Source: an uncultured Lachnospiraceae bacterium
GTDB taxonomy: Bacteria > Bacillota > Clostridia > Lachnospirales > Lachnospiraceae
Length of the DNA: 13,249 nt
Assembly: GCA_947068385.1 (NCBI GenBank)
Contig: CAMTBF010000042.1
Span: forward strand, 1 to 13,249
Direction of reading: 5' to 3'
Of the stretch, positions 6,498 through 13,247 are shown piece by piece (the first letter of the stretch is position 1; each line of letters opens with the position of its first letter). The translations under genes and the position numbers were made by a program. Under the pieces are notes generated by a model that saw nothing but the letters and a program-made list of their open reading frames with translations, was not told where the DNA came from and did not search any database.

Positions 6498-8522
6498 CTA
6501 TATGGACATCTGTGCCGCAGCATTCTGCTCTTCTCCCGACGCGGTATAATACCTGGACTGTATCTCGAACATGTGGGCGTAGCTTCCTCCCAGCGCCATC
6601 AGCTCCTCGTGGGTGCCCTCCTCCTTTATCCGCCCGTCCTCCAGGAAGAGGATTCTGTCCGAGAATTTGGTGCTGGCCAGCCTGTGGGAGATGAACAGGG
6701 AAGTCCGCCCTCTGCTGATTTTCACGTACTCCTCATAAATCTCGCTCTCCGCGATAGGGTCTAGCGCCGAGGTAGGCTCGTCCAGAATCAATATATTCCC
6801 GTCCTTATACAATGCCCTGGCCAGGAAGAAGCGCTGGGCCTGGCCTCCGGACAGCTCCACGCCGTCCTTGAAAGACGCTTTTGTCATAAAGGAATCCATT
6901 CCGATGCCCCTCTCCCTGAAGGTCTCCTCCAGCCCTGCTTCCCGCAAGGCTGCCCAGGCCCGCTCCTCATCCGTCTCCCCGGGCTTTCGGAGGGAGAGGT
7001 TGCAGCCCACCGGGTAGGGGAAGATGGTGGCTTCCTGGAATACCACGGAGAACAGATCGTACAGCGCCCGCTTGGGTACCCCCGCGATGTCCACGCCATT
7101 AATCAGTATCTGGCCCTCGTCCGGCTCGTACAGGCCGCAGAGCAGCTTTACCAGCGTGGTCTTGCCCGCGCCGTTGATGCCCAATAGCGCCACCTTCTCC
7201 CCGGGCCGTATCACCAGGTTGAAATGCTCGTACACCTTGGGGCGCTTTTCTTCCGTGGAGGACTCTTCTCCACCGGAACGGCCCTCTTCCGCGGAAGGCT
7301 CCTCTTCCATTTTTTCCCCATAGGAAAAGCTCACGTCCCGGAACTCGATTTCCGCAGGGGTCTGATACAGCGCCTCTGGCACTTCGCCCTCCTCGCCAAT
7401 CTCCGGAAGCTCCATATGGAACCGCATGCAGGAGGCGTCCGCGTTGGCCAGCTTCAGTCCGGAATAGGTGTCCACGATGTTCGTGACGAAGCCGGAAAAA
7501 CCTGTAATCGCCCCAAAGTACACCAGGAACTCCGCGGCGGAGATGTCCCCCTGGAGGCAGGCGTAAATCAGGTATGCGTAGGCGAAGCCGTTCCTGCACA
7601 GGCTCAGCAATAGCTGTAGGAGATCCGTGGCGAACATCCTGCGCTGGTTCCTCTTCTCCAGCTTCAGCCTGTGTCCAAACAGCTTCCCGCGGAACGCCAT
7701 CAGCCAGTCGTTCATGGCAAAGATGCGCACGTCCTTGGCCATCGCGGTATCCTTCATGGCCCGGTTCAGGTAATGGATTTCCCGGTCGGATTGGGCGAAC
7801 TCATCTCTGAGGGCGAGCTGCCAGCGGTTCTTCATCCGCAGGATTCCGTAATTCACCAAAGACAGGCCCAGGAGCAGCGCCACCAGCCAGGGCTTTAAGG
7901 TGCCCAGCACCGAGGAATACAGGAAGAAGCTGACCACGTTCACCAAAAGCCACCTGGGGTCGTCCAGCATCTTGTAGCTCACCGCCCAGTCCCCGCCCTG
8001 CATGGACTGGTAGGCGCGCCTGGTAATCCTTTTCTGGTCGCCATACTCTACATATTTATAGAGGCATTTCGTCTGCTTCAGGACGGCTTCGCCCAGCAGG
8101 ATGTTGCGGAACGTATTTTCGTAGAAATAGATTTTGGAGTCCGCCTGGGAGACCAGGGACTCCGCGATCAGCGCCGCGCCGCCCGCAAGCGCTATCACTG
8201 CCAGCCCCTGGAAAAGCCCTCCCTCCGACACCTGGCTCAGCACGATGCCCGGCATCAGGATGCCGATGAAAGGGAGCAGTATCCTGCCAAATGTGGTAAT
8301 GGCATGGTAGATTGCCACCCGGGGGAACTCCCGGTAGAGCAACCTGTAGTAATAACGGATGTTGGAGAGCAGGGGGTAGCTTGGCATGTCCCCTGTCTTT
8401 CCCGGGCTTTTGGCCCTGTTTGGTTCTTTCGATTTCTTGAAGAGATATAATTTTATCTCTTTGAGATATAACTTTGTCTCTTTGAGATGTGGCTTTGTCT
8501 CTTTGGTCTCTTTCTTTCCCAT
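6498..8522 (-). CDS. ABC exporter half-transporter (TMD-NBD), subunit A, with N-terminal repeat and acidic insert
   Basis: 674 aa from the chosen ATG at 8522-8520, which has AGGGGA 9 nt upstream. The frame is open to 8693, but that upstream stretch holds an intrinsic terminator and a -10 element and lacks a Shine-Dalgarno. Hydrophobic segments lie near 78-96, 104-122, 191-224 and 300-323. ATPase motifs: Walker A GINGAGKT (448-455), Gln496, LSGGQ (557-561), Walker B ILILDE (577-582, Glu582), His613 in ISHR. All are canonical, so this subunit has the better signature motif of the pair. Two oddities: a basic N-terminal heptad repeat (KETKPHL, KETKLYL, KEIKLYL; 7-27) and a Glu/Ser-rich insert of about 20 residues (403-428) between the A-loop strand FSYG and Walker A, absent from its partner. 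First gene of the exporter operon. Substrate unknown. Confidence 0.9.
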   Translation of the reverse strand: MGKKETKETKPHLKETKLYLKEIKLYLFKKSKEPNRAKSPGKTGDMPSYPLLSNIRYYYRLLYREFPRVAIYHAITTFGRILLPFIGILMPGIVLSQVSEGGLFQGLAVIALAGGAALIAESLVSQADSKIYFYENTFRNILLGEAVLKQTKCLYKYVEYGDQKRITRRAYQSMQGGDWAVSYKMLDDPRWLLVNVVSFFLYSSVLGTLKPWLVALLLGLSLVNYGILRMKNRWQLALRDEFAQSDREIHYLNRAMKDTAMAKDVRIFAMNDWLMAFRGKLFGHRLKLEKRNQRRMFATDLLQLLLSLCRNGFAYAYLIYACLQGDISAAEFLVYFGAITGFSGFVTNIVDTYSGLKLANADASCMRFHMELPEIGEEGEVPEALYQTPAEIEFRDVSFSYGEKMEEEPSAEEGRSGGEESSTEEKRPKVYEHFNLVIRPGEKVALLGINGAGKTTLVKLLCGLYEPDEGQILINGVDIAGVPKRALYDLFSVVFQEATIFPYPVGCNLSLRKPGETDEERAWAALREAGLEETFRERGIGMDSFMTKASFKDGVELSGGQAQRFFLARALYKDGNILILDEPTSALDPIAESEIYEEYVKISRGRTSLFISHRLASTKFSDRILFLEDGRIKEEGTHEELMALGGSYAHMFEIQSRYYTASGEEQNAAAQMSI
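8442..8504 (-). repeat. In-frame 3 x 21-bp tandem repeat inside the ABC gene
   Basis: Three 21-bp units (8442-8462, 8463-8483, 8484-8504) begin on the plus strand with GAGATATAA, GAGATATAA and GAGATGTGG and end in CTCTTT; partial copies flank both ends. Each encodes one 7-residue unit (KETKPHL/KETKLYL/KEIKLYL). The first unit is also a dyad, GAGATA/TATCTC. It is much more AT-rich than surrounding coding DNA. Unit number could vary by slippage without breaking the frame. Confidence 0.8.
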
Positions 8523-8552
8523 TGCTATGTCCCCTATCCTGTCTTCATTTCC

Positions 8553-8576
8553 GGAGGATGCCGCATTGCATCCTCC
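8553..8576 (-). promoter_or_regulatory. Perfect 9-bp hairpin in the ABC operon leader
   Basis: On the minus strand GGAGGATGC and GCATCCTCC (plus 8568-8576 and 8553-8561) form a perfect 9-bp stem with a 6-nt loop, 30 nt before the chosen ABC start. There is no T tail, so it is not an intrinsic terminator. It buries a GGAGG sequence and could be an RNA control element or a DNA operator just downstream of the predicted transcription start. Confidence 0.5.
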
Positions 8577-8604
8577 AGACGGAATCTGTCCGTCCTTGTC
8601 ACTG

Positions 8605-8610
8605 ATTATA
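8605..8610 (-). promoter_or_regulatory. Candidate -10 box for the ABC operon
   Basis: TATAAT on the minus strand, located between the intrinsic terminator of the upstream gene and the ABC start, would begin transcription near 8598 with a leader of about 76 nt. No good -35 stands at 16-18 nt, where the terminator stem and T run lie, so the promoter may depend on an activator. Confidence 0.4.
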
Positions 8611-8621
8611 CCGCAACTACG

Positions 8622-8653
8622 AAAAAAAGAACCGTTTCTGCACGAACGGCTCT
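8622..8653 (-). terminator. Intrinsic terminator after the GHKL kinase gene
   Basis: On the minus strand a 9-bp stem AGAGCCGTT/AACGGTTCT (one G-U) with an 8-nt loop is followed by seven T. It begins 49 nt after the kinase stop codon. This is the clearest intrinsic terminator in the window and separates the kinase gene from the ABC operon. Confidence 0.85.
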
Positions 8654-8701
8654 TTCCTTGCATGAACGGCATGCTATTTCCGGACGCTGTCATAATCTGT
8701 G

Positions 8702-9424
8702 CTACAGCGGCAACAGCACTTCCGTGGCGAAGACATTGCCCTCGTCCTGCCTGTTCAGGTATCCTTTATACTTTTTCACCACTTTATCGATTCTGTGCAG
8801 GCCATAGCCATGGCTGTCTGTGCCTTTTGTGGTGAGGTACTTTCCCTGGCCCCTCCGGTAGGCGCCGTCCGCGGCGTTCATCACATAGATATAGAGGTTG
8901 TCCCTGACCTTCGCCATGTAGAAGCGCAGGAACCGCTCCTCCTGGGGCACCTTCAGACAGGCTTCCATAGCGTTGTCCAGGAGGTTCCCAATCATGACGC
9001 TTAAATCCACATCGGAGACGGGGATGTCCGGCGGCAAATCGGCGGTGGCATCCACCCGGATGTCCCTGGCCTTCACCACGGACAGCTTGCTGTTCAGGAT
9101 GGCGTCCACCATGGCGTTTCCTGTGCGGACCTGGATATCTACAGAATTGTAGTCTTCCGTCAACTCCCGAAGGTAATTCCCAAGCTGCTCCGCCTGCCCC
9201 ATCTCCAGATAGGCCTGCATGGTCTGGAGGTGGTTTTTGAGATCATGCCGCCAGCCCCTGGTCTGGCGGTACAGATTGTCCACCTCCTCGCAGTGCCTGC
9301 GGGTCAGGTCATCCTGGTACCTGGCAATCTGGCGCTCCACGCAGTGGCGGATGTACAGACGGATTCCCGCAAGGGTCGCAGGGATTACTACGATCAGCAG
9401 TATAATAAGGCAATAATTATTCAT
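8702..9424 (-). CDS. GHKL (AgrC-type) histidine kinase lacking a multi-span sensor domain
   Basis: 240 aa from the ATG at 9424-9422, chosen because GAGGA stands 8 nt upstream and the protein then opens with a membrane helix (4-24). Motifs: phospho-acceptor box GWRHDLKNH (57-65, His60), N-box GNLLDNAMEA (146-155) and G-box DSHGYGLHRI (203-212), the HPK10/GHKL pattern of AgrC-like kinases. Those kinases usually have five to seven membrane spans before the kinase core; here there is one helix and a short linker (25-56), so ligand sensing from outside is unlikely without a partner. No LytTR regulator, its usual partner, is adjacent; the neighbouring regulator is YesN/AraC-type, which has its own kinase. 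The gene has its own promoter and structured leader upstream and a strong terminator downstream. Signal and target are unknown. Confidence 0.85.
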   Translation of the reverse strand: MNNYCLIILLIVVIPATLAGIRLYIRHCVERQIARYQDDLTRRHCEEVDNLYRQTRGWRHDLKNHLQTMQAYLEMGQAEQLGNYLRELTEDYNSVDIQVRTGNAMVDAILNSKLSVVKARDIRVDATADLPPDIPVSDVDLSVMIGNLLDNAMEACLKVPQEERFLRFYMAKVRDNLYIYVMNAADGAYRRGQGKYLTTKGTDSHGYGLHRIDKVVKKYKGYLNRQDEGNVFATEVLLPL

Positions 9425-9444
9425 ATGTCTATCCTCGATTATGG

Positions 9445-9472
9445 AAAAGTCCTTCACCTTGCGGCGAAGGAC
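9445..9472 (-). promoter_or_regulatory. GNRA-capped hairpin in the GHKL kinase leader, attenuator-like
   Basis: On the minus strand arms 9472-9463 and 9458-9449 form a 10-bp stem (GUCCUUCGCC/GGUGAAGGAC, one G-U) closed by a GCAA tetraloop and followed by UUUU (9448-9445). It ends about 20 nt before the kinase ATG, after the promoter and before the Shine-Dalgarno GAGGA. The short U tail makes it a weak terminator or a structural element. Confidence 0.5.
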
Positions 9473-9484
9473 CAAGCTTTCAAC

Positions 9485-9518
9485 CCGACCACTTATATAC
9501 CACATATCGGTCAGTGGT
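9485..9518 (-). promoter_or_regulatory. Two mutually exclusive stems in the GHKL kinase leader
   Basis: On the plus strand ACCACT (9488-9493) pairs with AGTGGT (9513-9518). An overlapping alternative pairs CCGACC (9485-9490) with GGTCAG (9509-9514, one G-U in the RNA). The two share bases and cannot form together. They stand between the predicted transcription start (near 9525) and the GCAA hairpin, as expected of a switch or attenuator, although a protein-binding dyad is equally possible. Confidence 0.35.
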
Positions 9519-9531
9519 AAACTTCCTTTAC

Positions 9532-9560
9532 ATTTTAACAAGCGTAAAGCTGGAAGTCAA
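9532..9560 (-). promoter_or_regulatory. Promoter of the GHKL kinase gene
   Basis: Minus strand: TTGACT (9560-9555), 17-nt spacer, TAAAAT (9537-9532), 5/6 matches in both boxes. It lies in the 189-nt gap between the response regulator stop and the kinase ATG and predicts a leader of about 100 nt. No terminator was found between the regulator gene and this promoter, so read-through is possible. Confidence 0.65.
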
Positions 9561-9613
9561 TAGGCCTTCCATTAAATTTTATGCAGATTACAAGCTGCAG
9601 ACAAGCAATCCCG

Positions 9614-11113
9614 TCACTTCCCGTGCCGGAACGCGGACGGCGAGCTGTTCTCATATTTCCGGAATACCCTGGCCAGCTGGGAGGCGCTGTTGTATCCCAC
9701 CTGAGCGGCAATCTGCTCCACCGTGAAGTCCGTCTCCACGAGCAGCTTCTTGGCCGCCTGCAGCCGCTCCCCGTGCAGACAGGCGAGATATGACCTGCCC
9801 ACGTTTTTCTTAAAGAGGGTGCACACATAGGCAGGATGCAGCCCCACAGACTCCGCCAGATCCTCCAGGGAAATGTCCTCCCTGAAATGCTGCCTGATAT
9901 ACCAGAGCATCTGCTTTGTCATGGCATCCTCCTCCGGCGCTTTCCCGGCTTTCCGTATCTGCTCCTTCACATCCTCCAGGCAGGCCAGAAGCCGCCCGGC
10001 CAGCTCCCCGGAATCGGAATCCTGCCCCGCCCGGCTTATCCCACTTTTCCACAGGGCCTGCGGATCCCCAAGCCCCTCCGGGACAGGGATGCTGCTGTTC
10101 TCCAGATACAGGAGCACATTGTGCAGGAAGCTCTTCCCGATCTCCTCCGGCCCATAGAGGTTCCCGAAGACAGCGGCAATCTTCTCCAGATACCCCTCTG
10201 TCAGCTGCCGGAGAACCGTATCCTCGTTTTCCGTGAAAATCTGGACGCAGTCCTGATAGGTGAACAGTGCCAGCTCCGCCAGGTCGTTCTCCCGGCCGAA
10301 ATGCTTCTCATAGAAAATCTTCTGTACGGCGTTGATATACAGACCCGGCAGGGCCTTGTAGGAGGTGGCGCTGATGCTGACCCCCATCCAGAACCTGTCG
10401 CAATGGGACTTTTCCGCGAATTTCAGGCTCAGGCCCTCCGTGTCCACCAGAAACCGGCTGTGGCTGCAGATGGCGACGACCTGCCCCCTTTCCTGCCTGG
10501 CGAAGCAGTCGCAGCCATCGTAATAGTCCCCAAGGATGCCCGCCAGGATCCGGGCCAGCCCCTTTCCCTCCCCTTCCATCCTGGGCACCTCCAGCACGAT
10601 CACCGTAAAATAGCCATGGGGAAACAGCCCCTCCACCAGCTCGCCGGCGCAGGTCATCTCCCGGTCGGACAGGTCGTAGAGCATCATGCTGCGCACCTCC
10701 CGCCTGGCCAGCCGCCGCTCCAGCTCCTCCTGCTCACGTTTGCGCCCATAGGCCTGCTCGATGGTGGCCTTCAGCGCGTTCTGGTCGATGGGCTTCAGGA
10801 TGAAATCCGTCACCTGGAACCGGATGGCCCGCTGGGCATAGGCGAAGTCCGCATGGCTGGTGAGTATCACGATATCCATGGCCGGGTACCGCTCCCGCAC
10901 ATGGCCGATCAGCTCGAAGCCGTCCATGACGGGCATCCTGATGTCCGTCAGCAGGAGATCGGGGGAAAAGGCCTCCAGCACCTCCACCGCCTGGGGCACA
11001 TTGGACGCGGTGACCACCTCCGTGGGAAAGGACAGGCCGCAGCCCTCCTGAATCATCATCCGGATTCCGTTCAGGATAATCCGCTCGTCGTCCACAATCA
11101 GAATTCGAAACAT
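9614..11113 (-). CDS. YesN-type response regulator (REC + AraC HTH)
   Basis: 499 aa. The N-terminal receiver domain has acidic residues Asp8/Asp9, phospho-acceptor Asp57 in LLLTDIRMP, Thr85 and Lys107 in FILKPID. A linker of roughly 270 residues follows (about 125-395). The C-terminal AraC/XylS domain (about 395-499) contains two helix-turn-helix units, seen as ISLEDLAESVGLHPAYVCTLFKK and VEQIAAQVGYNSASQLARVFRKY. This is the layout of YesN-like regulators, which are paired with YesM-like kinases and usually control nearby carbohydrate uptake or degradation genes. It starts 28 nt after the kinase gene with an AGGGA site, so both are one operon. The target genes are not evident in the window; the neighbouring exporter and the GHKL kinase are candidates by position only. 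Confidence 0.93.
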   Translation of the reverse strand: MFRILIVDDERIILNGIRMMIQEGCGLSFPTEVVTASNVPQAVEVLEAFSPDLLLTDIRMPVMDGFELIGHVRERYPAMDIVILTSHADFAYAQRAIRFQVTDFILKPIDQNALKATIEQAYGRKREQEELERRLARREVRSMMLYDLSDREMTCAGELVEGLFPHGYFTVIVLEVPRMEGEGKGLARILAGILGDYYDGCDCFARQERGQVVAICSHSRFLVDTEGLSLKFAEKSHCDRFWMGVSISATSYKALPGLYINAVQKIFYEKHFGRENDLAELALFTYQDCVQIFTENEDTVLRQLTEGYLEKIAAVFGNLYGPEEIGKSFLHNVLLYLENSSIPVPEGLGDPQALWKSGISRAGQDSDSGELAGRLLACLEDVKEQIRKAGKAPEEDAMTKQMLWYIRQHFREDISLEDLAESVGLHPAYVCTLFKKNVGRSYLACLHGERLQAAKKLLVETDFTVEQIAAQVGYNSASQLARVFRKYENSSPSAFRHGK

Positions 11114-11141
11114 ATCGGCAATCCCTTTCTTCTATCTCGTT

Positions 11142-13004
11142 TCATCCAGCCTTCCCCTCCCCGGTGCCGGTCTGATGGCCGCCACGATTCCAAGCGCCCC
11201 TGATCCGGATCACAGTCCGCGTCCCGCGCTCCCATCTCTCCAGATGCATATCCGCATTTCCCTCGAAGAGGATGTTCAGCCTCTCCCTGATATTGTACAG
11301 CGCCAGCCCGTTGCCCGGGCGGTCCTTGCAAACAATGCCCCTCTGCGCAATCTCCTTAAGGGCCATGTCCCCGGAAAGCAGGCCGTTGATTTCCTCCATG
11401 CGCTGAGCTTCGATGGGAAGTCCGGTATTGGACACGGTCAGCAGGACGCTGTCCCCTTCCCCGTCCTCCCCGGCCTCCACCTCCAGCACGCAGGGCTCCA
11501 GGGTCTTGGAGACGCCGTACACAATGGCATTTTCCAAAATAGGCTGCAGGAGGAAAGACGGCAGCTCCAGCCCCAGCAGCTCCTCTTCTACTATGAATCT
11601 ATAGTCCATCCTGTCATCGAAGCGAATCTTCTGAATCTCCAGATAATGCCTGGCGATCTCCAGCTCGTCCCCCAGGGTCACAGGCCTGGACGAGATGGAG
11701 ATCGAGTAGCGGATCAGGGCGGACAGGGAGTAGATCATGTCCGCAGTCTTCCGGTTCTCGTTCCTGTCCCTGCTCTGCAGGGCCATCATGCGGATGGTCT
11801 CCAGCGTCCCGTATATGAAATGGGGATGGATCTGCTCCTGGAGCGCCTGGTACCTGGCCTCCTGGCTGAGCAGCTCCATCTTCTCGATCTGGGAGATCAG
11901 GGAATTGTTGGTCTGTATCAGGCCGTTGTAGGCAAGAATCAGGGTGTCCAGCTCGTCCGGCCCGTCCCCGCGCTTAAGCCTCTCCTGTGGGGAAAAGGGA
12001 GCCAGCCGCCTGGGCGCGGAATTCTGGATGTGGGAGGAGAAGTCCAGAATCCGCCTGGAAAGGGCCGCCACCTTCGCGAAGAACCCGGCGAACAGCCCCA
12101 GGAGCATCAGGATGATGCAGGCGATGAGGATGCTGGGCATATTGCTGGAGGGCAGCGCCACTAGATCCGAGGGATGCCCCATCCGGTAGACATGCAGCCC
12201 CAGCTCGGGCAGCGCCAGGCAGTTCTCATACCAGCCCTCCAGGCGGCTGCTCCGGTAGCCCTGCCCGGCCTCTCTGGGAGCGGCATCCTCCGCGTCCCCC
12301 ACGGACTTTTTGCACAGAAGCTCTCCGTCCTGGTACAGGGCGTACAGCGCTCTCGCATCGCCGGACAGATTCGCCACCAGCGCAAAATACTCCTCCAGAA
12401 GCCGGGGAGACAGCTGCACCTCCACATAGCCGATGCACCTGCCATAGTTTTCCGTGTACAGCTTCTGGTAGCCCCATATGGCGGGGAATTCCTCCTCCGG
12501 GACATTTCTCACCATCCAGACCGTCTCCCGCAGCCCGGCCCCCGCAAGCTCCTCCAGCTCCTCTCCTGTCAGGGGGAAGTCCTCCATTCTGGCAAAGGGC
12601 GCGGCGTACAGCACCAGGGAGCTGTCGCTGTAGATCTTCAGGCTGTCCATATAGGGCGTCATCCGGCAGAGATTGCCGCAGAAATTGGACACATTACGGT
12701 ATACCCCATAGAACATCCGGCGCTTATTGGAGCGCTCGTCCATGTACTGGATGATCTCCCTGTTGCCGGATAAGGCCATGACGGCCTGGGAGGCGGCGTC
12801 CAGGGAGGAATCCAGCAGGAACCGGGAGTTCTCCATGCTCGCCTGGCTGGCCTTTAAGGCATTCTCCGCGTAATATGTCCACAGCACGTTCTCATAGAGC
12901 CACCAGGCGCACAGGCTGGGCACCAGGATCATGAAGACAAAACGAGTGACAAAATGGTGCAGAAACGAATATTTCGGCACTTTGCTCCTGTTTTTCCAAG
13001 GCAT
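11142..13004 (-). CDS. YesM-type sensor histidine kinase
   Basis: 620 aa from ATG 13004-13002, preceded by GGGGGAGG at 8 nt spacing; a GTG at 13013 overlaps that Shine-Dalgarno and is not preferred. Layout: membrane helix about 19-42, extracellular sensing region about 43-287, second helix about 290-312, HAMP-like linker and coiled coil (about 313-390), then the His_kinase box QIHPHFIYGTLE (391-402, probable phospho-His395) and ATP-binding domain with N-box PILENAIVYG (488-497) and G-box GNGLALYNIRERL (564-576). The box departs from the common QINPHFLYNTLE at two Asn positions (His393, Gly399). It senses an external signal, often an oligosaccharide or a binding protein in this family, and should phosphorylate the YesN regulator 28 nt downstream. 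The ligand is unknown. Confidence 0.93.
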   Translation of the reverse strand: MPWKNRSKVPKYSFLHHFVTRFVFMILVPSLCAWWLYENVLWTYYAENALKASQASMENSRFLLDSSLDAASQAVMALSGNREIIQYMDERSNKRRMFYGVYRNVSNFCGNLCRMTPYMDSLKIYSDSSLVLYAAPFARMEDFPLTGEELEELAGAGLRETVWMVRNVPEEEFPAIWGYQKLYTENYGRCIGYVEVQLSPRLLEEYFALVANLSGDARALYALYQDGELLCKKSVGDAEDAAPREAGQGYRSSRLEGWYENCLALPELGLHVYRMGHPSDLVALPSSNMPSILIACIILMLLGLFAGFFAKVAALSRRILDFSSHIQNSAPRRLAPFSPQERLKRGDGPDELDTLILAYNGLIQTNNSLISQIEKMELLSQEARYQALQEQIHPHFIYGTLETIRMMALQSRDRNENRKTADMIYSLSALIRYSISISSRPVTLGDELEIARHYLEIQKIRFDDRMDYRFIVEEELLGLELPSFLLQPILENAIVYGVSKTLEPCVLEVEAGEDGEGDSVLLTVSNTGLPIEAQRMEEINGLLSGDMALKEIAQRGIVCKDRPGNGLALYNIRERLNILFEGNADMHLERWERGTRTVIRIRGAWNRGGHQTGTGEGKAG

Positions 13005-13038
13005 CCTTTGCACCTCCCCCTGCCTGTCCCTTTCCTAA

Positions 13039-13067
13039 AGTTTAATGCATTTCCCTCTCTTTGACAA
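13039..13067 (-). promoter_or_regulatory. Candidate promoter of the kinase/regulator operon
   Basis: Minus strand: TTGTCA (13067-13062, 5/6), 17-nt spacer, TAAACT (13044-13039, 4/6). It would give a leader of about 28 nt before the kinase ATG. Moderate match only. Confidence 0.45.
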
Positions 13068-13069
13068 CA

Positions 13070-13099
13070 ACAGAATCCCCATTGGAGCAGGGATTCTGT
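13070..13099 (-). terminator. 10-bp hairpin upstream of the kinase operon
   Basis: ACAGAATCCC (13070-13079) and GGGATTCTGT (13090-13099) form a perfect 10-bp stem with a 10-nt loop, extendable by four pairs including two G-U. It lies 37 nt after the stop of the reading frame at the right edge and just before the next promoter. The tail on the minus strand, TTGTTGTC, is poor in T, so it may be a weak terminator or an operator. Confidence 0.45.
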
Positions 13100-13136
13100 C
13101 GTCTGTCGTCTCTTATTTATTGTCCCGCATTCTTTC

Positions 13137-13247
13137 CTAGTCATTCCCCACGATACGGTCGCGGCGGGCCTGAATCGCATCCATGTATTCCTTTATCCCC
13201 ATAAGGGAGATTTTTACATTTTTTTCTAAGAATAAAATTAATATTTT
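13137..13247 (-). CDS. 3' end of an unidentified leftward reading frame, possibly a gene remnant
   Basis: An open frame enters from the right edge and ends at TAG (13139-13137). Its last 21 codons, MGIKEYMDAIQARRDRIVGND, have the GC-rich codon use of the real genes here and look like a genuine C-terminus. The 15 or so codons before them (13203-13247) are extremely AT-rich and resemble intergenic DNA. It may be a whole gene running off the edge, a truncated remnant whose body has been lost, or a very short protein. The helical charged end would suit a sugar-binding lipoprotein, often next to YesM/YesN, but this cannot be shown from so few residues. Confidence 0.35.
   Translation of the reverse strand, partial: KILILFLEKNVKISLMGIKEYMDAIQARRDRIVGND

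Noticed and set aside
8442..8504. Short CRISPR-like array
   Set aside because: Units are contiguous with no spacers and lie in frame inside a gene, so it is a coding tandem repeat.
8523..8693. 57-residue N-terminal extension of ABC subunit A starting at 8693
   Set aside because: No Shine-Dalgarno at 8693, and the stretch contains an intrinsic terminator (8622-8653) and a -10 box; the ATG at 8522 has AGGGGA at proper spacing.
9425..9541. Longer GHKL kinase start at 9541
   Set aside because: The extra 39 codons overlie the promoter's -10 and leader hairpins, and the ATG at 9424 has GAGGA 8 nt upstream and opens directly into a membrane helix.
9836..11203. 455-codon open frame on the plus strand opposite the response regulator
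   Set aside because: Antisense shadow of GC-rich coding DNA: rich in Pro, His, Gln and Leu, no motifs, no ribosome site, and it covers a clear receiver/AraC gene.
11175..12164. 329-codon plus-strand frame opposite the YesM-type kinase, and similar frames at 319-918, 946-1776 and 5776-6417
   Set aside because: Shadows of clearly identified genes on the minus strand, with no recognisable domains.
9614..13004. YesM/YesN pair as the regulator of the nan operon
   Set aside because: It is separated by several leftward genes and converges on the nan genes; no shared site was found between its promoter and the nan control region.
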